Shown here piece by piece: positions 1 to 8,967 of a stretch of DNA of 39,940 nt; positions within the stretch are counted from its first letter, which is position 1; every line of letters begins with the position of its first letter. Both the position numbers and the translations under genes were made by a program. The notes under the pieces are model-generated. The model was given only the letters and a program-made list of their open reading frames with translations. It was not told the DNA's origin and did not search any database. The DNA is from an uncultured Ruminococcus sp. (lineage in GTDB: Bacteria; Bacillota; Clostridia; Oscillospirales; Ruminococcaceae). The DNA lies in NCBI GenBank assembly GCA_937902395.1, contig CALGTV010000077.1:1-39940 (forward strand), in the 5' to 3' direction.

Positions 1-17
1 TTTCAGGAGGAAAAACA

Positions 18-674
18 ATGAATAAAAATGACTATATTATCCGTTTGGAAACAGAAAAAGATTATTATGAAGTTGAAAACCTTGCACGTGAAGCATTCTG
101 GAATCTGAGTAATCCGGGATGTGACGAGCATTACTTTATTCATGTGATGAGGAATCACTCTGCATTTATCCCAGAGCTTGACTATGTTATTGAAGCTGAC
201 GGTAAAATTATCGCAAGTATTATGTATTCAAAAGCCGAACTTGCTGATGAAAATGGTAATATAAAGCAAATTGTCTCTATGGGACCGCTTTGTGTACACC
301 CCGATTATCAACGAATGGGTTATGGCAAGGCACTTTTGGAGCATACCTTTGAAATTGTTAAGGCAATGGGCTACGATACTGTTATAAATTTCGGTAATCC
401 CGATAATTACGTTGCTCGTGGCTACAAAAGCTGTAAAAAGTATAATGTATGCTTTGAGGGAGATGTATTCCCTGCAGCATTGCTTGTAAAGGTTCTCTGT
501 GATGATGCTCTGGACGGCAGAAAATGGTATTATCACCCTAACGATGCCGATGCGCCCTGTGCAGATACTGAAGCTGTGGCAGAGTTTGACAAACTCTTTC
601 CGCCAAAGGAAAAGGCATGGCAGCCCAGCCAGGAGGAATTCTACATTCACAGTCACTCTGTAATTAACTGGTAA
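18..674 (+). CDS. GNAT-family N-acetyltransferase
   Basis: This 218-residue cytoplasmic protein looks like a GCN5-related acetyltransferase, which moves an acetyl group from acetyl-CoA to an amine. The acetyl-CoA binding motif is visible around residues 88-110, where a V-S-M-G-P-L beta strand leads into V-H-P-D-Y-Q-R-M-G-Y-G-K-A-L-L, matching the family's Q/R-x-x-G-x-G/A loop and helix. The start is preceded by CAGGAGG at a good distance. The C-terminal ~60 residues, rich in acidic and aromatic residues, lie outside the core fold. The substrate cannot be told from sequence. The gene converges with the ylbJ-like gene across a shared terminator. Confidence 0.85.
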   Translation: MNKNDYIIRLETEKDYYEVENLAREAFWNLSNPGCDEHYFIHVMRNHSAFIPELDYVIEADGKIIASIMYSKAELADENGNIKQIVSMGPLCVHPDYQRMGYGKALLEHTFEIVKAMGYDTVINFGNPDNYVARGYKSCKKYNVCFEGDVFPAALLVKVLCDDALDGRKWYYHPNDADAPCADTEAVAEFDKLFPPKEKAWQPSQEEFYIHSHSVINW

Positions 675-685
675 TAACGATACTT

Positions 686-715
686 AAAGCCGACGGTTAT
701 TCGCTGTCGGCTTTT
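686..715. terminator. Bidirectional terminator between GNAT gene and ylbJ-like gene
   Basis: Arms AAAGCCGAC (686-694) and GTCGGCTTT (706-714) pair perfectly and are A/T-flanked on both sides. The hairpin overlaps the last codons of the minus-strand ylbJ-like gene, so it can serve both converging genes. Confidence 0.75.
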
Positions 716-1749
716 ATCATGCCTTTTATTTTCACCGATTTAGCTATAACTACGGCTGTCATTATAATCAGCATTACCGACGGCACAGGTGACGCTTCAC
801 GGTGCATACAGCCTGACGCGGCAAACACTGCTGTGACATCCCCCGATATGAATATCGGCTGAAGTATATGGCATATTCCATAGCTTAAAACAGCCGCTGC
901 AATCCGCATTGCCACAAGAGGAAAAACAGACAGTTTTCCACGGAATATAGCCGATATCTGAAAAAACACGCATACTCCCCCGAATGAAATAAGAGCCGCT
1001 GCTGTTGGTATGTCAACAGATATTTCAGATATTGCAGTAATATCCAGAATTGCAGAAAAAATACTCCCGTCAAGGTGAAAAACATCTGCAAGCTTTCCAA
1101 TTATTCCAGATTTTTCCACCATTTTGGTAAATACTGAAAATATTATAACGCAAAAGCACATATCTCCCAGTGATTTTCCGGCAGATGCTACAGAATCTGT
1201 CAGCACATCCCCAGAAATAGTTGTTTTTCGTTTTTTTTCTGCAATAGGATTCTTTCTGAAATATGGCGATAAAATAATCGCCATAATCAATTCCGCAGAC
1301 AGATTTGAAACAAGGATAAGTCCCCCGATTTCCGCTGTAGAGGCTGCGCAGCCGAAGATAAATGCCGCCCCTGCCCCGAAGCAAAGTCCTGCCATTAGCT
1401 CCGCTGTTTTTTTCGGCAGTCTGCCCTCTGTATACATTGAGTATATCATTTTCGCACCAACAGGATAGCCCGAAATAACTGAAAAGAGAAATATTGCACC
1501 CACTTCTCCGTTCATGCCGAAAATTCGCCGTGTTATCGGGGATATATACTGCCCTGCCGCTGACAATACACCGCATTTCATAAGCAGTACAGATGCGCTC
1601 ATCATTGCATACAGAGAGGGAATAATTATTGTAATACAGCGATTTATTCCCACAGTCGCCGCCGATTTCACATCTGCAGGGAAACACAGACAGAACAAAC
1701 AGAAGCTCACAGAAAAAACAACTGTGAGTATTTTTTTTGCGTTTTTCAT
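697..1749 (-). CDS. ylbJ: YlbJ-like sporulation integral membrane protein
   Basis: This 350-residue polytopic membrane protein resembles YlbJ, a sporulation protein with nucleoside-transporter-like gate domains. Many hydrophobic segments span the chain, and the conserved stretch around residues 75-135 (F-S-V-I-S-G-Y-P-V-G-A-K followed by a glycine-rich L-C-F-G-A-G-A-A-F-I-F-G) is typical of the family. In Bacillus subtilis YlbJ is a sigma-E-dependent protein needed for normal spores; its transported substrate is not known to me. It is transcribed divergently from yqfC-yqfD, another sporulation pair, which strengthens the call. Confidence 0.8.
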   Translation of the reverse strand: MKNAKKILTVVFSVSFCLFCLCFPADVKSAATVGINRCITIIIPSLYAMMSASVLLMKCGVLSAAGQYISPITRRIFGMNGEVGAIFLFSVISGYPVGAKMIYSMYTEGRLPKKTAELMAGLCFGAGAAFIFGCAASTAEIGGLILVSNLSAELIMAIILSPYFRKNPIAEKKRKTTISGDVLTDSVASAGKSLGDMCFCVIIFSVFTKMVEKSGIIGKLADVFHLDGSIFSAILDITAISEISVDIPTAAALISFGGVCVFFQISAIFRGKLSVFPLVAMRIAAAVLSYGICHILQPIFISGDVTAVFAASGCMHREASPVPSVMLIIMTAVVIAKSVKIKGMIKADSE

Positions 1750-1759
1750 AACATCACCT

Positions 1760-1793
1760 GCATAATCATATTATTAAAAGTAAATGATTATGC
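1760..1793. promoter_or_regulatory. Palindromic divergent control region of ylbJ and yqfC
   Basis: The 55-bp gap between the two divergent genes holds a perfect 10-bp inverted repeat, GCATAATCAT at 1760-1769 and ATGATTATGC at 1784-1793. Each arm, read toward its own gene, gives CATAATCA, which resembles a sigma-E-type -10 element (consensus about CATACA-T). A symmetric pair of overlapping sporulation promoters is my inference; clear -35 elements at normal spacing are not evident, and a repressor palindrome is possible too. Confidence 0.4.
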
Positions 1794-1804
1794 GGAGGTA
1801 AAAT

Positions 1805-2065
1805 ATGTTTGATAAATTAACTGAAAAAACACAGTCGGCTCTGTTTATGGACGTGGGAATCCACATAAGCGGAAATCGCGAGCTTATACTTGAAAATTGC
1901 CGAAGAATTGAAGAATGCAGCGATGTCCTCATGTCTCTTTCCTGCGGCAGAATACTTGTAAATATATGGGGAAGCGAGCTTCGGGCATACGATTACAAAA
2001 CAGGAGGCATTGTAATTCGCGGCAAGATTTCCCGCATTGAGCTTGAAGAAAGGAGAGGCAGATGA
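1805..2065 (+). CDS. yqfC: YqfC-family sporulation protein
   Basis: An 86-residue protein matching the YqfC/YabP style: a short beta-rich protein in which a histidine-and-glycine strand (I-H-I-S-G-N-R-E-L-I-L-E-N-C) is followed by R-I-L-V-N-I-W-G-S-E-L-R-A-Y-D-Y-K-T-G-G-I-V-I-R-G-K-I. The family is expressed in the mother cell during sporulation. GGAGGT lies just upstream. Its stop overlaps the yqfD start by four bases (ATGA), the usual coupled arrangement for this pair. Confidence 0.85.
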   Translation: MFDKLTEKTQSALFMDVGIHISGNRELILENCRRIEECSDVLMSLSCGRILVNIWGSELRAYDYKTGGIVIRGKISRIELEERRGR

Positions 2066-3225
2066 AGAATCAGATACGGGGCTGTGTGAAAATAAACGCA
2101 CAGGGAAAAAGTCTGTACAGCTTTATAAATCTTCTCCATTCGCGCAGAATAGCCATTTTTCGCCAATATGTCAAAAACGGCACGCTGTCAGCAGAAATAT
2201 ACCGCACCGATCTTGACAATGTACGTGAAATTGCCAATGAAACCGATATAAAACTGACATATTTCGAATATGACACCATTTCAAATGAAATTATACGCAG
2301 AAAAGGAAGATTTGGAATTATATTGGGAATAATCCTTATTTTAGGCGCTTCTCTTTACTTTTCAAGCGTAGTTGTTACCATAGAAATTCAAGGAAATTCT
2401 ACTGTAAGCGATTCTGTTATTATATCTGCACTTTCTGAAATCGGAATTGAGGAAGGCACACAATTCGGACAAATTAACTATGTATGGAGCGAAAATCAGC
2501 TTCGTCTTATGATTGACAAAATCGCATGGGTTGGTATGCATCGCACGGGACATCGCCTTGTAGTTGAGGTCACGGAAATTGTGGAAAAACCCGATATGCT
2601 CATCGAGCGCACCCCCTGCAACGTTGTAGCGGCATGTGACGCTGAAATCGTCAGCACAACAGTTCTGGACGGACAGCTTATGCATATTGTAGGTGATTAT
2701 GTGCTTGCCGGAGATATGTTAATAAATGGTGTAACATCTGATATTAACGGAAATATTACACTTCATCATGCAATGGGTAAAATAATTGGCATATATAATG
2801 AAACTGTTGAATTCAATGGAGAATTTACAAAAGAGCGTCTTGTTTCCACAGGAAAAATTGATAAACGTCGCAAACTGAAACTGTTCAGTCTGGAAATTCC
2901 GCTGTACTTTGGAGAAAACAGATATGAATATTCCGAAAAGAATCAAGTTGAAAATCCTCTTTATTTTTTCGGCAAAAAGCTTCCAATAAGTTTGAAATCC
3001 ACAGTATACAGCGAAATATCTCGTACTGAGAAACAGATTGACGAGGATACGCTAAGGGCTGAATTAATGGAAAAGGTGTATCTGTATGAAAAGAATTTCC
3101 TTAATAGTTGCGAAATTATAGCAAGAGATATTAAAGAAAGCAAAACAGAAGAAAGTATGACACTTTCTGTAAACTACAAATTAAAAGGCGATATAAGCGA
3201 ACAGCGTGAAATTATGGTAAAATAA
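2062..3225 (+). CDS. yqfD: YqfD sporulation protein
   Basis: A 387-residue membrane-anchored sporulation protein. An N-terminal cytoplasmic part of ~90 residues precedes one strong transmembrane helix at about residues 92-112. The outer region contains I-Q-G-N-S-T-V-S and later the Y-V-L-A-G-D-M-L-I-N-G-V strand common in YqfD proteins. It follows yqfC with translational overlap. The gene pair is conserved in endospore formers and under sigma-E control in B. subtilis; the molecular role is unknown. In many relatives phoH follows, but here a terminator and an opposing cellulase gene follow instead. Confidence 0.87.
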   Translation: MKNQIRGCVKINAQGKSLYSFINLLHSRRIAIFRQYVKNGTLSAEIYRTDLDNVREIANETDIKLTYFEYDTISNEIIRRKGRFGIILGIILILGASLYFSSVVVTIEIQGNSTVSDSVIISALSEIGIEEGTQFGQINYVWSENQLRLMIDKIAWVGMHRTGHRLVVEVTEIVEKPDMLIERTPCNVVAACDAEIVSTTVLDGQLMHIVGDYVLAGDMLINGVTSDINGNITLHHAMGKIIGIYNETVEFNGEFTKERLVSTGKIDKRRKLKLFSLEIPLYFGENRYEYSEKNQVENPLYFFGKKLPISLKSTVYSEISRTEKQIDEDTLRAELMEKVYLYEKNFLNSCEIIARDIKESKTEESMTLSVNYKLKGDISEQREIMVK

Positions 3226-3226
3226 T

Positions 3227-3268
3227 AAAAAGGATTCCAAAGCAAGCATGTCTATTGGAATCCTTTTT
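3227..3268. terminator. Bidirectional terminator between yqfD and GH5 gene
   Basis: A perfect 14-bp stem pairs 3227-3240 (AAAAAGGATTCCAA) with 3255-3268 around a 14-nt loop. A-run and T-run flanks let it work for both converging genes. Confidence 0.85.
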
Positions 3269-3270
3269 AC

Positions 3271-5352
3271 TTATTTTGCTCCGGAAATTATACCTTCCAG
3301 AATTGTATCATTCCACTTCATTGATGTTCTATTGAGAATGCCATATCCGTCATCGCCCTTTGCGATGTTATTATCCCACACAAAACATCTGATACCACGC
3401 TTTTTTGCCGATGAAATATAATAATTGTAATACTCTTTGCGTGTGGAATCATCTGCAATTCCGACACAGCCGAATTCAGCGATAATAAGCGGAGTTCCTT
3501 TATCAATGAATTTTTTCTTCATGGAATCAAATTTTGCATCCAACTCTGATTTTTCAGACTGCCCGAATGTAGTTGACTCACCCGAAGCAAATCTCCATGG
3601 CGCATAATAATGTATTGAAACTATAAGGTTTTTGTCATTGGGAACAATAACATCATTCATTGCAACTTCCTCGGCACAAGCGCCGTATGCAGAAATAATA
3701 AGCGTTCTTTCGCTGTTTTTTCCACCGCTTGCACGAACTGTATCAACAAAATCCTGAACATATCTGTTTACAACGGCACGTTCTGCCGCAGTTCCGCCCA
3801 TCCATTCATTAGCACTGCCGATAGTTCTTGCCTCGTTCATGCCCTCAAAAATAAGCCTGTCACCATAATCTGCAAAATATGCTGAAACCTGCTCCCATAT
3901 CTTCTTGAACTTAGCACTGTCACCTGCATATTCCTCTTCTGTAGGATTAAACCATATATAATCATCATGGTGCATATTGATTATAACGTACATATTGTTG
4001 TCATAGATATAATCCACAACCTCTTTTACACGGTCGAGCCACTCCGTCTGGATAATGTCGCCGTCCATATGCTCTCCCCATGTCACAGGTACACGGATAG
4101 CATTGAATCCTGCGTCTTTTACAGATTTTATAAGAGCCTCTGTAGTCTTGGGATTTCCCCAGCCTGTTTCAGTGGCAAGCCCTGTTTTATTTGTATTATA
4201 ACATTCAAGGCTGTTTCCAAGATTCCAGCCAACCTTTATGTCTTCCACGATTTCAGCGGAACTGCGGAAACCATACGATTCCGTTTGTTCTGCCTTTAGT
4301 GGCTTATTCTCCGTTTTATCAGGAGTTACCGCCGCAGTTGAACCGCCGAGACTATATTTTATTGTAACTGAATCAAGAGTTGCATTCTGCTGCTCACTCC
4401 ACCAATAGCCCAACACAAGCTCACCGTCCTCTGCCGCGTAATTTTTTGCCTGAGGTTCAAGAATCCAAGTAAGAGAAATTGAAGAATCATCTGTAAATTC
4501 TGCAATATCCACTGACTGATATTCGCCTTTTGAAGAATTGTAACCGAATCCCCCTGTAAATTTTCCGAATCCCCCTGCCGCACTGATGTTATATGTTACA
4601 GACTGAGGAACAGCGCCTTTAGGAAGTGAATCCGTAGGGATACGTATTGTGTTGTCCTCATCACTGTAGCTGACAGACTTGTTTACATCAATTGTAACCG
4701 TATCATCACACGGGATATCGGCTGTACGGGTAATATTGCATATAACGTTTTCAATGCGCAAACCTGATGAGCCGCCCCACCAATAACCGAAAAGCACTTC
4801 TCCCGCCGGAGTGATATAATCTGTTATATCCGCAGGAACAGCCCATGTAATCTCTCCGTATGTGCCCTCTGTGGGCGCTGTGAAGGCATCTGACTGATAC
4901 CACCCCTCATCTGTAGCAACGGGGCAATCTGCATTTACAGAGATTCCACATCCACCCTTAAACTGTCCGATATCATAACCATCGGCAGAATATACAACAA
5001 AAGTAAATGAATTTATCTTATCACCCTCTTGTATAAAGTCCGCAAGAGGAAATTTTGCTGTATTACTGCCATTTTCTCTGTCAATAGTTCTATTTACAGT
5101 CTGCTGTATACCAAGCCGTGCCGTTACTGTCTCTCTGGGACTTATATGCTCCGTAGGGGCTTCCGTTGGAGGCACTGTAACAATTTCTTTTTCGGTAACA
5201 GCTTCAGTAACCTTTATATCATCAGTCTTTTTTGTCTCCTCCGGAATATTTTTATCCGGAGTATCCGAAGACGGATTTATTAACTTCCTGCTGAATGTCG
5301 CCGCACAGGCAAGAATAAGTGCGGAGAAAATAACAGCTATTTTTCTTTTCAT
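3271..5352 (-). CDS. Secreted GH5 (probably GH5_4) endoglucanase with two tandem carbohydrate-binding-like modules
   Basis: A 693-residue exported enzyme. Residues 1-22 form a signal peptide or anchor; a threonine/glutamate/proline linker follows to about 75. Two related beta-rich modules (about 85-210 and 225-340) each end in the shared pattern E-V/L-x-L/F-G-Y-W-W, suggesting aromatic sugar-binding surfaces. The C-terminal catalytic barrel (about 365-693) begins W-N-L-G-N-S and has R-V-P-V-T-W-G, the acid/base Glu in G-M-N-E near residue 505 and the nucleophile Glu in I-I-A-E-F-G near 625. Family knowledge suggests hydrolysis of beta-1,4-glucans, perhaps xyloglucan or mixed-linkage glucan. 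There is no dockerin. The modules may belong to a Ruminococcus-type CBM family such as CBM79/80; I am not sure of the number. Confidence 0.9.
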   Translation of the reverse strand: MKRKIAVIFSALILACAATFSRKLINPSSDTPDKNIPEETKKTDDIKVTEAVTEKEIVTVPPTEAPTEHISPRETVTARLGIQQTVNRTIDRENGSNTAKFPLADFIQEGDKINSFTFVVYSADGYDIGQFKGGCGISVNADCPVATDEGWYQSDAFTAPTEGTYGEITWAVPADITDYITPAGEVLFGYWWGGSSGLRIENVICNITRTADIPCDDTVTIDVNKSVSYSDEDNTIRIPTDSLPKGAVPQSVTYNISAAGGFGKFTGGFGYNSSKGEYQSVDIAEFTDDSSISLTWILEPQAKNYAAEDGELVLGYWWSEQQNATLDSVTIKYSLGGSTAAVTPDKTENKPLKAEQTESYGFRSSAEIVEDIKVGWNLGNSLECYNTNKTGLATETGWGNPKTTEALIKSVKDAGFNAIRVPVTWGEHMDGDIIQTEWLDRVKEVVDYIYDNNMYVIINMHHDDYIWFNPTEEEYAGDSAKFKKIWEQVSAYFADYGDRLIFEGMNEARTIGSANEWMGGTAAERAVVNRYVQDFVDTVRASGGKNSERTLIISAYGACAEEVAMNDVIVPNDKNLIVSIHYYAPWRFASGESTTFGQSEKSELDAKFDSMKKKFIDKGTPLIIAEFGCVGIADDSTRKEYYNYYISSAKKRGIRCFVWDNNIAKGDDGYGILNRTSMKWNDTILEGIISGAK

Positions 5353-5467
5353 TAATTACATCCTTTTCATTACGCATGAACAATAAATTCAAATAAAATT
5401 GTCTAATTTTTTTATGCCACACGATTGTTTAGGCAAGACAGCACAGAACTTATGCATTGTTGCCTTT

Positions 5468-5487
5468 ATATGCTGATTATAGCATAT
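5468..5487. promoter_or_regulatory. Operator-like palindrome over the GH5 promoter -10
   Basis: ATATGCT (5468-5474) and AGCATAT (5481-5487) form a perfect inverted repeat separated by six bases, covering the GH5 -10 hexamer. A repressor bound here would block transcription; this is inference from position. Confidence 0.4.
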
Positions 5488-5504
5488 TTCTGCCCATATT
5501 GCAA
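5476..5504 (-). promoter_or_regulatory. Sigma-A promoter of the GH5 gene
   Basis: On the minus strand TTGCAA (5499-5504), a 17-bp spacer and a perfect TATAAT (5476-5481) sit about 125 bases upstream of the GH5 start. The gene-free interval 5353-5739 holds only this promoter and the opposing one at 5656-5684; the rest is AT-rich with nothing else recognised. Confidence 0.7.
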
Positions 5505-5655
5505 CATATACGGCTGTTTTTGATGTGCAAACAATTTGTGAACAAATAAAATTTTAAAATTATATCAACATAATATTAATATAAACATTTTTTAGCGAAA
5601 ATTCGGCGTAAAACTATGAACTAAGCAAATCAATAAATATATAAATATGTTATAT

Positions 5656-5684
5656 TTGACATCTTATCAAATTTCGTGTATACT
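5656..5684 (+). promoter_or_regulatory. Sigma-A promoter of the DD-carboxypeptidase gene
   Basis: TTGACA (5656-5661), exactly 17 bp, then TATACT (5679-5684), about 55 bases before the start codon. Confidence 0.8.
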
Positions 5685-5739
5685 ATATAATAGAGAAATA
5701 TGCGTGTAAGAACAATTTAAAAATTCAGGAGTTGTTTTA

Positions 5740-6753
5740 ATGAGAAAACTTTTGATATATATTACCGCAGTGATATGTTCAATATTATTGCTGACAGCCT
5801 GCGGAAAAGATAAGGAAAACGAAAAAAGCAGCAAATCCGCTGAAAAAAGAATTACAACAACAACAACTATATATACAACAAAATCAACAACAAAACATAC
5901 AACAACATGCCAATCCACAATTACAACCGAAACTGTTACAGATGCCACCACAGAACCAAAGGTAAAATTTTATACAGCCGCAGCAGTATGTGCTGCAAAC
6001 AGCGATACTCCTATTTTTGCGGATAATATTCATGATTCTATTTCCCCTGCAAGCATGACAAAGCTTATGACAGCCTGCATTGCCCTTAAATATATGAAGT
6101 CTGACGATGTACTGACAGTAGGCTCTGAATTGGGCTATGTACAGCCATATTCAAGCATGTGCAATATACTGCCTAATCAGAAATTTACTCTCTACGACCT
6201 GCTGACAGGTCTTCTACTCTCATCAGGAAATGATGCGGCTTATACAATCGCTGTAAATACGGCGAGGGCAGAAACAAAAAATCCTGATATGCCCGACCTT
6301 GAAGCCATTGAGCATTTCTGCGGACTTATGAATCAGCTTGCAAATGAGCTTGAAATGACTAATACCCACTTTTCTACTCCTGACGGTTGGGATCACCACC
6401 AACAGCTTACAACCATTCATGATTTGATAAAACTGACAAAATATGCCATAAAAATCAAAGAGATACAAGAAATCACCGCAACTCCAAAAAAGACCGTCAC
6501 AGCAAAAACAGGTGAAAGCTTTGATTGGATAAACTCGAACAGACTTCTTCATGAAGAAAGCGATTACTATTGTCCCTATGCTATCGGTACTAAAACGGGT
6601 TCAACGGTACTTGCGGGAAATTGCCTGATATCCGAGTTTTACGTCAATGCAAGAAATTATATAATCATCGTTGCAGGCTGTCCTACTGACGAAAGCCGAT
6701 TTGAAGCCACACTTGAGCTTTTCAACGAATACTGTATGAATGACGATAATTGA
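5740..6753 (+). CDS. D-alanyl-D-alanine carboxypeptidase lipoprotein (peptidase S11)
   Basis: A 337-residue penicillin-binding-type enzyme that trims the terminal D-alanine from peptidoglycan stem peptides. The N-terminus is a lipoprotein signal ending in lipobox L-T-A-C (Cys at about residue 21), so it should be anchored on the outer face of the membrane. A threonine-rich linker (about residues 38-75) gives reach into the wall. All three active-site motifs are present: S-M-T-K (Ser105, Lys108), S-G-N near 162, and K-T-G at about 285. It lacks the long C-terminal anchor of DacA. CAGGAG precedes the start. Confidence 0.9.
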   Translation: MRKLLIYITAVICSILLLTACGKDKENEKSSKSAEKRITTTTTIYTTKSTTKHTTTCQSTITTETVTDATTEPKVKFYTAAAVCAANSDTPIFADNIHDSISPASMTKLMTACIALKYMKSDDVLTVGSELGYVQPYSSMCNILPNQKFTLYDLLTGLLLSSGNDAAYTIAVNTARAETKNPDMPDLEAIEHFCGLMNQLANELEMTNTHFSTPDGWDHHQQLTTIHDLIKLTKYAIKIKEIQEITATPKKTVTAKTGESFDWINSNRLLHEESDYYCPYAIGTKTGSTVLAGNCLISEFYVNARNYIIIVAGCPTDESRFEATLELFNEYCMNDDN

Positions 6754-6759
6754 TTAAAT

Positions 6760-6790
6760 GCCGTGCATAGTTTTATGCGCGGCTATTTTT
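6760..6790 (+). terminator. Terminator of the carboxypeptidase gene
   Basis: Arms GCCGTGCATA (6760-6769) and TATGCGCGGC (6774-6783) pair over 10 bp with one G-T wobble and are followed by TATTTTT. Confidence 0.8.
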
Positions 6791-6810
6791 GAAATTTTTT
6801 CAGAAAATAC

Positions 6811-6839
6811 GTGACAAATACGGAAATATGTGGTATAAT
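6811..6839 (+). promoter_or_regulatory. Sigma-A promoter of metG
   Basis: GTGACA (6811-6816), 17 bp, TATAAT (6834-6839). The transcript leader is only about 45 nt, too short for a T-box. Confidence 0.75.
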
Positions 6840-6892
6840 ATCTTTAGCTGATTTCATTCGTCAGCAAAAATTTCCAAAAGGAGCGATTTTTT

Positions 6893-8878
6893 ATGTCAAA
6901 GAAACCCTTTTACATTACCACACCTATTTATTACCCCTCGGGTAATCCACATATCGGTCACAGCTACACAACAGTAGCCTGTGACTCTATTGCACGTTTC
7001 AAGCGAATGCAGGGCTATGATGTAATGTTCCTCACAGGTACAGATGAGCATGGTCTGAAAATTGAGCAGAAAGCTGCTGAACAGGGCGTTACACCAAAGG
7101 AATACGTTGACGTTATCGTTGACAAGTTCAAGAACCTCTGGCAGTATATGAATATTTCCTACGACAGATATATCCGTACAACCGATGACTATCACGTAGA
7201 ATCCGTACAGAAGATTTTCAAGGCACTCTACGACAAGGGATACATCTACAAGGGCGAATATTCGGGAAAATACTGCACTCCCTGCGAAAGCTTCTGGACA
7301 GATTCACAGCTTGACGAAAACGGCTGCTGCCCTGAGTGTCACAGACCTGTGAAATTTGCCAAGGAGGAGGCGTACTTCTTCAAGATGTCTCCCTTTGCAG
7401 AGCGTATCGAGAAACTTCTCCTTGAAACTGACTACCTCCGTCCTAAGACAAGAGCAATTGAGCTTGTAAATAACTTCATCAAGCCCGGTCTGGAGGATTT
7501 GTGCGTATCAAGAACAACTTTCAAGTGGGGCGTTCCTGTTTCATTTGACGACAAGCACGTTGTTTATGTATGGATTGACGCACTTTCCAACTATATCACA
7601 GCTCTCGGCTATATGAACGACAAGTATGACGATTTTGATAAATACTGGAGCGCAGATGTTCATATGGTTGCAAAAGATATTATGCGATTCCATGCTATTA
7701 TCTGGCCTGCAATGCTTATGGCACTTGACCTGCCCCTTCCTAAGCACCTTGCTGTTCACGGCTACATCACAATGCAGAGCAAGGGCGGCGAAAGCGTTAA
7801 GATGTCCAAATCTCTCGGCAATGTGGTTGACCCATTTGTACTGGGCGAGCGTTACGGCTGTGACGCTATCAGATACCACATTCTCCGTGAAATGGCTCTC
7901 GGTGCTGACAGCCTTTTCTCCAACGAGATTATGATTAACCGTATCAACTCCGACCTTGCAAACGGCTTTGGAAACCTTGTTTCACGTACCGTTGCAATGG
8001 CTGATAAATATTTCGGCGGAACTCTCCCCTCTGACCGTCAGGCTGACGCTCTCGACGAGGAATTCAAGAGTGTAGTTCTCGGTGCTGTATCAGCTGTTGA
8101 AGCTGCTATGGACGAAACAAAGATTAAACAGGCTCTTGAAGAAATCTTCAAGGCTGTTGACCGTGCAAACAAGTATATTGATGAAACAGAGCCTTGGAAG
8201 CTGGGCAAGGACGAATCTGCAAAGGGCAGACTTGCAGCAGTTCTCTACAATCTCCTTGACGGTATCAGAATTATCTCAACTCTCCTTAGTCCATTTATGC
8301 CTACTACTATGCCTGAGGTATGGAATCAGATTGGTGCAACTGAGGCTGATGTGGCATATGATAAGCTGTCAGTATTCGGCGTTCTCCCCGAAAATGTAAC
8401 AGTATGCAAGGGCGCAATCCTGTTCCCAAGAATTGACGTTGACAAGGAAATTGAGGAACTCAACTCAATTATTCAGAAGAATATGGAAGCCGCACAGTCC
8501 AACCTCTCCGCTGAGGAAAAGGGCGAAACAGCTATGGAAATTCCCGAACTTGCAGAGGAAATCACCATTGATGATTTTGCTAAGGTTGAATTGAGATGCG
8601 CAAAAATCCTCTCTGCTGAAAAGGTGAAGAAGTCCGATAAGCTTCTCTGCTTACAGCTTGATGACGGCATGGGTGGCAGACAGGTAGTTTCGGGAATTGC
8701 CGAATACTACACTCCCGAAGAACTGGTTGGAAAGAAAATTCAGCTTGTGGCAAATCTCAAGCCTGTAAAGCTCCGTGGTGTTGAAAGCTGCGGTATGATT
8801 TGTGCTTCTGATACTCCCGATGGTGTAAAGGTGCTGTTCCTTGATGACAGTATTCCCTGTGGTGCTAAAATCAGATAA
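6893..8878 (+). CDS. metG: Methionyl-tRNA synthetase
   Basis: This 661-residue class I synthetase charges tRNA-Met with methionine in the cytoplasm. The H-I-G-H signature is at residues 20-23 and K-M-S-K-S at about 303-307. A four-cysteine zinc knuckle (C-T-P-C and C-P-E-C, residues ~126-147) is intact. The anticodon-binding helical region follows, and the last ~105 residues are the EMAP/Trbp111-like tRNA-binding domain (I-T-I-D-D-F-A-K-V-E-L-R onward), giving the homodimeric form common in Firmicutes. AAAGGAG precedes the ATG. It appears to be transcribed alone. Confidence 0.98.
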   Translation: MSKKPFYITTPIYYPSGNPHIGHSYTTVACDSIARFKRMQGYDVMFLTGTDEHGLKIEQKAAEQGVTPKEYVDVIVDKFKNLWQYMNISYDRYIRTTDDYHVESVQKIFKALYDKGYIYKGEYSGKYCTPCESFWTDSQLDENGCCPECHRPVKFAKEEAYFFKMSPFAERIEKLLLETDYLRPKTRAIELVNNFIKPGLEDLCVSRTTFKWGVPVSFDDKHVVYVWIDALSNYITALGYMNDKYDDFDKYWSADVHMVAKDIMRFHAIIWPAMLMALDLPLPKHLAVHGYITMQSKGGESVKMSKSLGNVVDPFVLGERYGCDAIRYHILREMALGADSLFSNEIMINRINSDLANGFGNLVSRTVAMADKYFGGTLPSDRQADALDEEFKSVVLGAVSAVEAAMDETKIKQALEEIFKAVDRANKYIDETEPWKLGKDESAKGRLAAVLYNLLDGIRIISTLLSPFMPTTMPEVWNQIGATEADVAYDKLSVFGVLPENVTVCKGAILFPRIDVDKEIEELNSIIQKNMEAAQSNLSAEEKGETAMEIPELAEEITIDDFAKVELRCAKILSAEKVKKSDKLLCLQLDDGMGGRQVVSGIAEYYTPEELVGKKIQLVANLKPVKLRGVESCGMICASDTPDGVKVLFLDDSIPCGAKIR

Positions 8879-8895
8879 GATATATTGATTATTAT

Positions 8896-8914
8896 GGGCG
8901 GATAATCTCCGCCC
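8896..8914 (+). terminator. Hairpin after metG
   Basis: GGGCGGA (8896-8902) pairs perfectly with TCCGCCC (8908-8914). The following T-tract is weak, so readthrough into the next small genes is possible. Confidence 0.5.
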
Positions 8915-8967
8915 TTAATCGCAAAGCGAAATTCAGATTTTTCGACAAAATATTGCAGGAGGTTTAT

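Noticed and set aside
6840..6892. Possible T-box leader before metG.
   Set aside because: The leader is only about 45 nt and lacks the T-box sequence and specifier stem.
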